A stretch of DNA of 64,000 nucleotides from Phalacrocorax aristotelis (taxonomy: Eukaryota; Chordata; Aves; Suliformes; Phalacrocoracidae). Numbering within the stretch: position 1 is the stretch's first letter; each line of letters opens with the position of its first letter. The notes below the pieces were generated by a model. It ran no database searches and was not told the DNA's origin. It was given only the letters and a program-made list of their open reading frames with translations. The DNA is taken from contig NC_134311.1 of NCBI RefSeq assembly GCF_949628215.1, forward strand, positions 18,848,582-18,912,581. The letters run 5' to 3'. Positions 36,021 through 46,640 of this stretch are shown piece after piece. The position numbers and the translations under genes were made by a program.

Positions 36021-39000
36021 GATTTTTCTCTGATTTTTAATGGTTAAAACACATGACACCCAAGTTATCATTTGTGAGAACATGTGGTTTGATTTTTTTG
36101 ACTTTTTTTAACACTTTTCTATTATTCTAAGGAGGGATCAATCAACAAATCACATCACACTGGAAATGATTCACATTATACTACAAGTAAATTCTGTTTC
36201 TGTAGGTCACACAGAATGGGGTTTTTAGAACTTTACACTCTGGTATTTGCACTGTTCTTTAGTGTCTTTAGTTTAAATTTTTGTCTTTATAACTGTCAAA
36301 TATCCTGTTTAAAATTAGTTGGACTTTATTAGTCCAGAAATGTTATCTAAAAATTTTTGATTGTTCGTTTGGAGAACATTCCCCCAAAAAAGTGTATCAC
36401 TATTAAGTATATATAAATCTAGTGAAAATTGCTGAGGAAAGCTTATTCTGATAGCTACTCTTTAAGAACAAACCAATTTAATAGGACATACTGACATATT
36501 GTATGTAGTTCTGTCTAAACATCTACCAGTGTGCATCACTCATAATGACTATCACCTCCATGCAGAGTTTAATTTTTCATGGTGATGAGGCTATCTGCTG
36601 ACCTCTTACCTTGCCAGATTCTTGGACTTAGGTGTTGGGGCAGGTGAGTTCATGCATTTAATACCACTTTCATTTAATCCTGTATGTTTACATTACCCTG
36701 TTTAATTTTTCTTGATTTTGAAACAAATTGGCACAGAGCCTGTGCTGGGTAATGTGTTCAGGATTTCCTGATTAGGAGGGGGTTTGGGTCAGCAGGCCTT
36801 GTCTGAGATGCATGTGCCACTAAGGCCTATGCTAACGGGTAGCGGCCGTTTTGCCCCTCGGTTCCTTATTCAACTAGTTTTGTCTGCACTTCTATATAGA
36901 TACCAACTTTCTGGACCATTTTTTTTCCTTACTCTTGTTACTATTCAGAAGTGGGTTTCACTATTATTTGACTAGTGAAACTGGAGTTTCACTTACATTA
37001 GTGAGAGGTGTTCATGCTAGATGCAGTAGTGTTGCTAGTTGGACTCAAACTGTGGTAAGAAGGAACTAAAGAGCATTCAGAACACAATTGTTTTGGTTTT
37101 ATTATGCTTTAACTCATTTGTTTCCTGTTCTTCTTCCTGTTTGGGCTTTTTTTCCTGATGAAATGTACTGCTTCTGAGCTACCAACACAGAAGAATGTTG
37201 AGAACACTGGGGAAAAAATTGTATGCCCTGCAGGGATGAAACAGGTTTTAAAATTTATTAAACAGTTTACAGGATGGCTTCTTAGAGGCAAAGACACTGA
37301 TACCTCCTTGCTTGTTGAGACCTCTGAAGTTGTATTTTTTGGGGATAGGGGATAAATGCTCAAAGCAGTTTTTCTTATCATCTTAGGTTTCAGCTGAAAA
37401 ACTTGAATCAGTAGGATAAAGAGTATTCTTGTGTTTAAGAAAAAAAAAACTAAAACAAAAAAAAAACCCCAAACCAACCAAACTTTTCTTACTAAATTCT
37501 AAAATTGCATTCCTATTTTTATATCACTTATGCTGGTAACAAGATTCCAGCTGTCTGTGGTGTCTGTTTTGTTCAAGTGCAGTGTGAAGACACTTGCTGA
37601 AATGCAAGGCAACAGTGTGGTTAGTTTTCCATATATATTTTACAACAGTCCCTGGGTACGAAGTAATTTTGTGCATTTCCTAAATCCTCAAAGAACTCTT
37701 TTAACAACTGTTTTGCAACTGGTTAAAATTAACCTCTTTCCATTTTTACGAAACACTACTTTAAAAAAGGAATAGTGTGCTATTCCTAAAAAAGGAAAAT
37801 AGAGTGCTACAGCAAAATTCTTACAGGAGGATTTATAAAAGATAAAAATCTAATGAGGAGAAATGTGCCTCTCTTCAGTTTTATGTCAACTGCAAGGTGA
37901 CAGTGGCAGGAGATATGGTTGCTCTTGAAATAGCTTCCTCATGCTTTGAAATACAGAGAGGAATGCCTGTTATACTCTATAAGTAGACTAAACACTAATT
38001 TCAATCCCCTGTGACTACAGTGAAGTCAACTGGTATTTAATGCTTCAAAGGAATTTTGGGGAAACTGGTAGACGTAGACTGCTCATACCTATTGGCTTTG
38101 GGTGTGAAAGTAAGTGTTGACCCCTCAGTGAGGACAGAATGAAAAGCTGTTGTTGGTTTGGTTTTAACTAGCGTTGTGTTTGTGTTCCACTCTATCTTAA
38201 TGACTTCCTATGCAGGGCTAGCTCTGTGTTGCAATTTCTTTTTTACGTGAAGTAATTTAGCTTTAACAGTAATGTAAAAAAGGAATAACAAGGATATTTC
38301 TCTGCTCTTACTCTCTTTAGGCTCCAAATGCAGATTACATTAAAAATATGTTTTGGAGAACACCTGTCTGAGTCTATATATCTGTTTCCTTTAGTTACGG
38401 CAATACTGGTTGATAAACTGCTTTTTCTGTTGAGTTTAAATAGTTAAACATGAATGCTGGAGCTTTAGACTTTGATCTTCATGTCATTAAGAATTGTACA
38501 TTAAACAAAATGTCATGTTTCACTCTCTGAAATGGTGGTCCAGCCAAGTCTTTAAATCCTGGTAGTGGGTAATAGTACAGAAGAAGCTTATACTGAATGA
38601 TACAGGAGACATTCTTACCCCAATTTCTAGAAAATGCAGTTAGTTGTGTTATGTTTTCACAGAGTTAATAGTACTTTTAGTTGATAGCATAAAAGTAGTT
38701 AGCAAGAGCTTGTAAGACGTAAGCAACAGACACTTTTTCAAGAAAGTCGCACAAATTAATTTTCTCCTTAAAACTTTTGAAGTCTCTTCGCTATTGCATG
38801 GACAAGTTTTTAAAAAATAGAGTTTTAGAGTACCCCAAGGGTGAGAGAAGAAGTAGGAGAAGATCCTTATTAAAGGCAGCTAGAGAATGGAAGACTTTGA
38901 AGAACATTCTGCTGTAATTTCAGATGATCTTTATAGTTAGGCACAGTAGTCACAGTCCTATACTTAAAGATAACATACACATCAGAGATCTGAAATTTTA

Positions 39001-41155
39001 GACTTAGGCCTAATCAGTGACAAACAGCATCAAAAAAGATGAGCTTCTGGATGAGGAAAACTGATCCAGAGCTTTCACAGTAAGATAATTGTTGCACAGA
39101 TGGCTTTAATGAATTGAATATAGATTCTCTTAATTAGGAAAGGGAAGAACTGGAAAGGATCATTTACATCATTATTCATCCCTCTGCAGTTGCAGATGAT
39201 GAAAGATGTTTTTGTCTAGAAGTGTCTGCTGGTTACCTAAGCTGAATCCCCATGCAAAAATGCTTCTTGGCAGTAGCAAATGGTGGCTGTCAGTTGAAGA
39301 CCAAAACTCACCATACAAAGTGGCACAGGAAGAGGGCAAAAGAGGCCAAGTGTATGGTATGCTATCCTGGCAAATGCAGTACATTTGTTAGTTTCCCACA
39401 TAATACTCAGAGGACCATGGACCATCCACAGTGAAAAGCAGAAAGTCCTTCCCCCCCGCCGCATCAGAATAATCGAGAGAGTTTCTAAGCTCAGAAGTTA
39501 TGGACAACGATGTTGAATTATGCATAAAGGAGGAAAAAGTATTGCTTTCTGATGCCCACAAGTGCCCGTCAGAAGCCCAGTGGGTGTGAGGCTATGGTAT
39601 AAATGGGAACCACATCTCCCATCAGATCATAAGACATGGGGGTTCCTATATGAAGTTCAAAGGGTTGCTTCTATCACATCCCTGAAGATTTATCAAGTAA
39701 TAAGTTCCTTGCCAATTTCTCTTTAGAATGCTATTTGGAACTCCAGACCTTAAATATCAAATGGGAATTAAGTTCCTAATTATTGATTTTTTTCATGGTT
39801 TTGTATGTTTGAACTTTTCATAGTTTCAGCACTTGTCTGACCTTCAGAGTTATCCTCTCTGAGCCTTTATGTGGTTACACTAAACCAACCAAACAAAATA
39901 CCCCAGGCTGTAAGGGTGAGCAAAGAACAGAGAATAATCCAGAGCTGAGTATGCTGACCTAATGGTCCAGTTCTCCCTTTTCCCCTCCCTTGCCTGTATG
40001 TTACAAAAAAAAAAAAATCACTGATTCACTAAACATTTTTTGCTGCTGAACCTGCAATTTAATTTGCCAATTATTTCCTTGTTACAATGGGAGGGGTTTT
40101 TTTTACAGCAAACAAAGTCAATTGTTTTCTCTTCAGAAACTCTAGCTTGTATTGTCCTAATTTTTGTTAGATGCTGTTTCATTCTATACACACAGAGTGT
40201 TACCCTAACTGGAAAGTGAGCTAAAATGTTCAGTGGATGAGCCAGACTTGGATTATTTTTTTATTTCTGTTCCATAGTTTCAGGATAGTAAATTTGCTTT
40301 TTCTCCTTTTCTTTCTCTTTGCATGTGTGGCTACCAGGCTTGTACTATACACCTGTAAGACGGAGTCCTTCTAAGCTGTCTGTTTTCTTTCTCTGTTTTT
40401 CTGGCTTTGCTGGTTCAGGGCAATACAGCACCTTCTATATGGTAGGGTTTTGGGTTCCCCCCATGCATAAAATGGGGGACACCCCACCCCCCTGGAGGGG
40501 GGGAAAAAACCCAAAAAAACCAACAAGCCAACACAGAACAAAACAGGAAAAAAGACTAAAACAAACCAACAACCAAAACCAAAAACCCACTAGGGCCTAT
40601 AGTAAAATACCAAAATATGCTCTGCGAGGGAAGATGCCCAGTGTGTTACTAAATGAGGAGTGCATATGCCTTATTTTCAGTCCCACCTTGTGTTAACCTA
40701 AGACCCAAGCAGCAGATAGTCCTGTAGCAGGGCTGGCTGCGCAGGGTACACCCACACCAGTGTTCTAGCTTAGATCGAGGTCTGCTCTTGGAGTGAGTCT
40801 CCCAATTGTCCTCACTTTGTGTGTTTGGGCTCATATCACAGAGTTGTCTTAGTCCCCAGCCTGGATTCCTTTTGAGTGAACCTCAGCGGAAAGACGTGCT
40901 CCAGAAGGTCACCTAACCACTAATGGGCATTCAGTTCATGAGAGCAGACTGTAAGTTCTTCTGAAATAACCCCTTTTTTCTCTTCTGTTTCCACCCCCCC
41001 ACCCCCAAAAGTGTCACAGACTTTTTGATCTTTGGCACCTGTCGTTCCATGTGACAGATCTGTTCCTTGCTAATACAGGTGTAGCCGTAGCTTTCTGTTT
41101 CTCTTCCTATGTTAAACATAAGCTGGTACATACACTGGTGGTTTTTTCCTCTTAC
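36021..41155. other. Region between the two convergent genes
   Basis: No supported gene on the plus strand. On the minus strand, the last exon or exons and 3' UTR of the unnamed gene ending at or below 41156 should lie here. A segment with donor ATG|GTGAGT near 39289 and an open frame upstream of it (39464-39290) is one weak candidate. A/C-rich and palindromic low-complexity sequence occurs at 37440-37480 and 40452-40590. Confidence 0.45.
40452..40590 (+). repeat. G/C-run palindromes followed by A/C-rich tract
   Basis: Two adjacent inverted repeats built from C and G runs (TCCCCCCA...TGGGGGA at about 40456-40479, then CCCCCC-TGGA-GGGGGGG at 40487-40503) lead directly into about 85 bp made of A and C runs. 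Likely low-complexity sequence able to form hairpins; no coding role is seen. Confidence 0.55.
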
Positions 41156-41213
41156 CTGTAAGTGTTTACTGCCTATCCAACGTAACATCCCATAATCCAT
41201 GTTATGCTTTGAG
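41156..41213 (-). CDS. Unnamed minus-strand gene, exon candidate H
   Basis: On the minus strand a textbook acceptor (tttaattttccag) precedes position 41213 and a donor CAG|GTAAGA follows 41156. The 58-nt segment is open in the frame that takes its first base as the third base of a split codon; the preceding exon candidate (41899-41630) ends with two bases of a codon, so the junction codon CT+C gives leucine and the frame continues for 19 codons, ending in phase 0. Translation includes MDYGMLRWIG. Reading on past the donor stays open for about 75 more codons, so intron retention or a different end is possible. Confidence 0.5.
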
Positions 41214-41629
41214 CTGGAAAATTAAAATGAGATAATGCAGTTGATTGCTAAGGTGGATCTTCCACGTCATTACCTGTTGGAAAATGAATCAGCCGTGCTG
41301 TACGTGTCGCTGATACTTCCTCCTGACAGCATGACTGACCTTAGTGCAAAGTGCTGTCAATGTGATGTAAAGAAACATTTGCTCCATATTACAAATGCAG
41401 GAACTAAGACACAGGCTCAGTGACCTCTTAAAACGGTCAGAGGAAGTTTGTGCTGTAGCAAGGAACAGGGTTCAGGTCATCTGGCTCCAGGGAGTTTAAT
41501 TTTCAGACTCTTTGCTCCAGGTAAGTCTTGGCATTAGTAATTTCATACACGAAGAGTCTGCTCTAAAAAAAAAACAAAAAACACTAAGAATTTCTTAGGG
41601 AAATTAGGCTGATGTCATTGCAGTCTTAC

Positions 41630-41899
41630 AGTACGTGTCTATCCTTCCTCTCCCTCAGTAATTTTTGAACATGTTGGGCCAGTTTAATAAATTCAACAGA
41701 AACAGAGCAGCCTTGAAGATGTGTGTCTGCAGCTCCCTTGAGAACAGCAGCCAGGGCACAAGGCAGGGTCCCTACTAACAGTTTGCAATGAAGAACAGAA
41801 TTCAGCATGAGCTTGATTCTTACTAGGCATGAGGGAATCCACAGAGGGATTAAAATCCTTACGACTGTGGAAGAGGCTTTGATCACAGCCAAGACTTTA
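41630..41899 (-). CDS. Unnamed minus-strand gene, exon candidate G
   Basis: A 270-nt segment lies between an acceptor (ctgctgctctctag) before 41899 and donor ACT|GTAAGA after 41630. It is open for 89 full codons and begins and ends inside codons (one base in front, two at the end), which fits exon H. The translation looks like a helical protein: leucine- and valine-rich stretches such as VVRILIPLWIPSCLVRIKLM, then a more polar end with VQKLLRERKDR. An in-frame stop lies just upstream of the acceptor, so the exon cannot start earlier. No family is recognised. Confidence 0.5.
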
Positions 41900-44800
41900 C
41901 TAGAGAGCAGCAGATCCAGTCACTGGTCAGGACGTGTCATACATTCATTACATCGTGTAACATGCAGTTCCTGCACCTGCTCGTCAAGGTGGAGGCATCT
42001 GACCAAAGGATTATCCTGATTAGTACAGTCTAATCTCCCTCATTAGTTACTCAGTGTCCTGAGTTGTTGTAGTTAGCTGTAATGGCACAGCATACAAATG
42101 AAAATCAACTAAGCTACACCAAATGAGAAACTCTAGGACCATCTATGGCTGCATACTGACTATTGCACTAAATTAAATCCACTTAGCATACCTACCAAAA
42201 CTGTTTACAGTTAATTTTGTTGAGAATCATGATTGCCTGCTAAGAGGGCTGGGGGAAACAGTGACTCCCACATCAGTTATAAGTGTTCTGACCTTGTTTC
42301 CATCCTGGTTTCTGTCAACCTCAGTGCAAGTTATGAGCAAGACCAGACTCCATAATCACCCTCTTGCAAAATCCTGTGTTTCAGTTCTCCAGGATGGTAA
42401 ATGTTGTATTAAAAAGCTTAAAGTGACATGAAATGAATTCTGGAAAAGGAAACATGCATCTGGTGGAAAACAGTTCTGTGGGAAAAGGGATCTGGCATTT
42501 CTGAAAACCTGCCTGGTGAGGTCTGTTCTCTCCCAGGTCTCCAGCAGGAGTTTTCCTGAGATCCCCACCTCTGTCGATGCCTGGGGTTAATTTTCTGGCT
42601 CTCTTGGGTTCTTTTTGTGCAGCAGTGTTTCTCCAGCTCCGACACCTTGCTCTCATGCCCTGCTGAACAGGGCTGTGCACTCCACCTGGTGCCAGCTGCC
42701 CTTGCCCTGCACTACTACTGGGAGACGGCTGCCAAACCAGTCAGCCTTTCTCTGACAGTGATGTCTGGAGAAGTCTGGTGCAGAGGATGAGCAATGGTGA
42801 TATGAAAAAAAAGAAATAAAAAAACCCCACCTTAACAGCTCAGATTTCCCTGCACCTTTCATGACCCTTTTCTAGCCATGCCATTTTTGCTTCTCATCGT
42901 GTTCTCAATCTCCTCTCTTCACTGTTCCCAGTTGCTCCCTGGGAGTTTCCTGTTTCCCACTCTTCCCCTGCTACCATGTGGCTGACTCAAGCCTGTGTTG
43001 AAATGGGAAGCGGCTGGGGAGATTCGGCCCTTGCCATGCCTTCAGCAGCTTGTGCTGTTTCTGAGCTGTGTCAGCTGGGAAGTGGGAGGGCTGGAAGAAA
43101 TGCAGGATTCAGCTTGCTTGTCCTTTCTTCATCTGCCTGGTTCTTAAGCAAGGTAAGGGTGCTTAGTCTCCTCATTAATGTGAAATGTGGGATCTGTTAA
43201 TCACTGCACAATGTATTTTGTCTCACATGAGGTTGCAGATGCACTCTGTGCAGGTATTACTGGTGTAAGCTGTTACGATTCCATAAGCAAATCTCATCCT
43301 GGAATCAGTAATACTGGATTTTCTTCCATGCAGAAGGTACTGAAAAAGCTTTGCCCCTGTTTAAACACCTGGTCCTATGTTTTCAAATTTGCTGGTTCTG
43401 CAGTTTGTGGCTTCCAAAAATCTGCCTTAAAAATGTATCATTCTCTCAGTGTCTTTCCACGTCCCACTAGTTTGTCCACCAGGTTGTTGCTTCATGACCC
43501 CATTTTGCCCTTTGGTGCTGTGGAAGTATGTGCTAATATTAGGAACATGACATTTCATATGTTTCTTCTCAAGATGTTTGTTGACGCCACAAAGGTGGGA
43601 AGCACATTAAAATTGTCTCTTACTGTGTGTTCTGCCTGTCTTGCCATTGACAAGGCAGGGGTCATCTACCTCAGAGGATAAATTCTAGTAGGCTAAAAAA
43701 AACTATTTTAAAATAGGTGATAATAAAAATTTGTAAACTTTTACTGAAGAATCATAGTTTAATAACCTGAACTGAATATGGAACTATTCTCTTAAATCCA
43801 AAAGGGAGAAAGTAAAAGGAAGCTGGATGTACTTCTAGAAAGTGGAACACCAGGCATGCTATGGTTGCACCTTGGGACAAGGTAGAGGCGCCTACTGGTG
43901 GGACTTGAGAAGCAAGTAAATTCCCTTATGACCCTGTTTGCACCCAGGCTACTACTAGCTTCACCATGGCTGGGTAATTAGATGTCTGTGGACTTAGAGC
44001 AAATAAAACCAGCTGCACAGATCTGGCCAAAGGCTTCTCAGCAAAGTAGACAAAGGAAAATCTAATCTTGCACTGGCAGGGGATTGCGTTTTGGAACAGA
44101 AGAGGGAAGAAAGGCCAGAAAGGGTCTCATGGAGAAGGAAGATGTGATGGTCTGTTGGAGTTTAACAGGCTATAGATGCCTTAGGGGTGGCATGGATGGG
44201 CATCTGATATCAACCCCCACATTCACAAGTTCCCCATAGCAGTCTCTCCTGACCATCTTGCATCTTTCGTGCTGTTGGGCAAGGTTTGAGCTTGCTCCTG
44301 CTGGAGCCAGTGCAAGGCATGAGGCTGTAGAGTGCACCTTTCACTCTTGCTGCTGTGGCCAGCAGCAGCAGGGATAGCAATGGCTGCTGCTAGAAGTCCC
44401 CTTCTGTCCCCTGTATGCAGCAGCTGTTGTCCTCCTGTTCTCCAGAATAGGGACTGCGTAAGTGGTGTGTTGATTTAGGCAGCCCCCTACTTGGAATTGC
44501 ACCATGAACTTGGGGATAGGATGAAATACCAGTCAAGGTATCTGAACATATTGCTCTGACTGCAAGCAGTATGGAGATGAGCTGGTAGGGTGCCACTCTT
44601 TCCTAACAAACCCTCGAACCCTGCCCTGTTTAGTCTTCAACTGTGTAATGTTTGTCTTACACTGGCAGAAAACAGCCAGGAAGGGAAGTGAAAGAAGGGC
44701 ATGCAGCTACTGCAAAGCCAGGCTGATTTAACAGGCAATAGTACATTTTTTTTGTGGGGTTGAGAAGATGCTGGAAGAACACTCAGTGGGAAAATGAAGT

Positions 44801-44912
44801 ATCATTAACGTACTAATAGCAAAAAAAATGCAAGGCAGCCACTATAGATAGATCAGAGTCTGTGCTCACATACCATGAACTGCCAGGCTGGAGAAGAAGT
44901 CTGAAATATCAC
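41900..44912 (-). other. Intron region of unnamed gene, link exon unresolved
   Basis: Exon F ends in phase 0 and exon G starts in phase 2, so at least one exon of length 3n+2 should lie here. Two candidates fit: a 26-nt segment at 42076-42051 (acceptor ccattacag, donor GA|GTAACT) and a 62-nt segment near 44725-44664 (acceptor gttaaatcag, donor AGT|GTAAGA). I cannot choose between them. A plus-strand frame of 164 codons (43187-43681) has no recognisable content. Confidence 0.35.
42051..42076 (-). other. Possible 26-nt microexon linking exons F and G
   Basis: It starts in phase 0 after a fair acceptor and ends with GA, which with the first base of exon G makes an aspartate codon, so the frame would run on without a break. 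Such a short match has a sizeable chance of being accidental. Confidence 0.15.
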
Positions 44913-45224
44913 CTCACTAATTTTAGCAAGCTTTGATCCCAGAAAAAGAAACATAAGTAGAAATGTAGCTTTATGTCTTTTCACAGCATTTAAGATTTTA
45001 TGCATAGTCATTGAACCATTCTCTGACATGATGCTAAAAATTCCTGAAATCTCCAACATGACGGATGCAAAGTCACTGCAGTGATCTGTAAAGAGTCTTT
45101 CAGCACAAACTTTGTACCTTTTGGCAGAGTTCATCCACACAGTCAGCTCTTCAGCAATCTGCTCAGGTGAAAGAGTGCTCTTGAAATGAGGAAATACTCC
45201 ATCAGGGACAGACACAAAAATGTT
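44913..45224 (-). CDS. Unnamed minus-strand gene, exon candidate F (104 codons)
   Basis: This is the largest exon candidate of the minus-strand gene: exactly 312 nt, phase 0 at both ends, between an acceptor ending gcctag before 45224 and donor GAG|GTGATA after 44913. All 104 codons are open. The product has charged and helical stretches, including SPEQIAEELTVWMNSAKRYK, then LFTDHCSDFASVML, and a hydrophobic FLLMFLFLGSKLAK segment near the end. Composition is that of a real protein and not of a simple repeat or CR1. The in-frame stop TAG overlaps the acceptor, so the exon cannot extend upstream. Splice sites are only moderate. I do not recognise the family; a decayed pseudogene is the main alternative. 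Confidence 0.55.
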
Positions 45225-45867
45225 CTAGGCGTCATGAAATAGCATCAGAACACTGAAAAGCAACTCAGTCCTGAATTAAGTTCTTGTTCACAAAGGGAAT
45301 TTCAGAAGGTGGGGAGGAAGATACATCCTTTTCTTAATTCAGGAAATCTGTCTGTATCTCAGAGGACAGCTGGAATAATCCATTTCCTTTATCTGTAATA
45401 ACTAGTTAAAGACGTCTAGAAAAAAAAGGTTAAGTGATGTCCAGATCTTTTATTATATGTTCTCTGGAAGATGGCTGATGATCCTTCTTCCAAGAAAGCA
45501 CTTCTTAGCTCACAGTGGGAGACAATTCATTAATTTTTCATTCAGATGGCTCCATTCTGGGAAGGTTGCTGTAACTCACATCAGGGAAATCATTTGCTTT
45601 CATACAGAAGTGGCATTTTTACTTAATCAAGGATATCAGAAAGACTTGTAAACAAAAAGCCTTCCTGAAATTTGTAGTCTTTGTCTCCAGCCTGAGTGTT
45701 TAAGCCATGCAAACTGCTGAAAGGTGTCCTGAAGCTCCTGGACTTATTGTTTGGGGTTGAGCACATGCAGGTGCTGAGCAACAACTTGAAAGAGGCTTAA
45801 GACCTTCTGTTGCTGCTAACCATGTGGGTCCAGCAAGCACACCTGTATTACATCAAAACACATATAA
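45225..45867. other. Intron sequence of the unnamed gene
   Basis: Nothing recognised besides unique sequence between exon candidate F and the CR1 copy. Confidence 0.4.
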
Positions 45868-46640
45868 TGAAATTCAACAAGAGCAAGTACAAGGTCCTGC
45901 ACCTGGGGAGGAACAACCCCATGCACCGGTACAGGCTGGGGGCTGAACTGCTGGAAAGCGGCTCTGCTGAGAAGGACCTGGGAGTGCTGGTGGACAGCAA
46001 GGTGACATGAGCCAGCAAGGTGCCCTGGTGGCCAAGAAGGCCAACGATATCCTGGAGTGCATTAAAAGGAGTGTGGACAACAGGTCGAGAGAGGCTATCC
46101 TCCCCCTCTACTCTGCCCTGTGAGACCACATCTGCCGTCCTGTGTCCAGTTTTGGGCCCCCCAGTTCAAGAAGGACATGGACCTTCTTGAGCAAGTCAGC
46201 GGAGAGCTACGAGGATGATCAGGGGACTGGAGCATCTCCTTTATGAGGAAAGGCTGAGAGACCTGGGTTTGTTCAGCCTGGAGAAGAGAAGACTGAGTGG
46301 GGATTTCATCAATACCTATAAATATCTAAAGGGTGGGTGTCCGGACGATGGCGGACTAGGCTCTTTTCAACAGTGCCCAATGACAGGACAAGGGGCAATG
46401 GGCACAAGCTGGAACACAGGAAGTTCCAGCTAAACATGAGGAAAAACTTCTTTCCTGTGGGGGTGCCAGAGCAGTGGCACAGGCTGCCCAGGGAGGGTGT
46501 GGAGTCCCTTCCCTGGAGACATTCAAAACCCGCCTGGATGCGTTCCTGTGCCCCCTGCTCTGGGTGTGCCTGCTCAAGCAGGGGGTTGGACAAGATGATC
46601 TCCAGAGGTCCCTTCCAACCCCTACCACTCTGTGATTCTG
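45868..46640 (+). mobile_element. CR1 LINE 3' fragment, plus strand, young
   Basis: This CR1 of about 770 bp runs from the end of the reverse transcriptase thumb ([16 protein letters not shown]) through [33 protein letters not shown] and the 3' UTR to ccttccaacccctacc...tctgtgattctg near 46640. It keeps long readable stretches with a few frameshifts, so it is comparatively young. It belongs to the same subfamily as the copy at 62815-64000, but in opposite orientation. It sits antisense in an intron of the proposed minus-strand gene. Confidence 0.93.

Noticed and set aside
41504-41525. Plus-strand acceptor and GTAAGT donor only 14 nt apart
   Set aside because: Strong-looking sites but no reading frame or neighbours on the plus strand; it lies antisense within the minus-strand gene and is likely accidental.
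42176-42290. Minus-strand segment with donor TAG|GTATGC and a pyrimidine-rich acceptor
   Set aside because: All three frames contain a stop before or at the donor, so it cannot be an internal coding exon.
43187-43681. Plus-strand frame of 164 codons
   Set aside because: No recognisable motif, no upstream promoter or splice partner, and it lies antisense within the proposed minus-strand gene.
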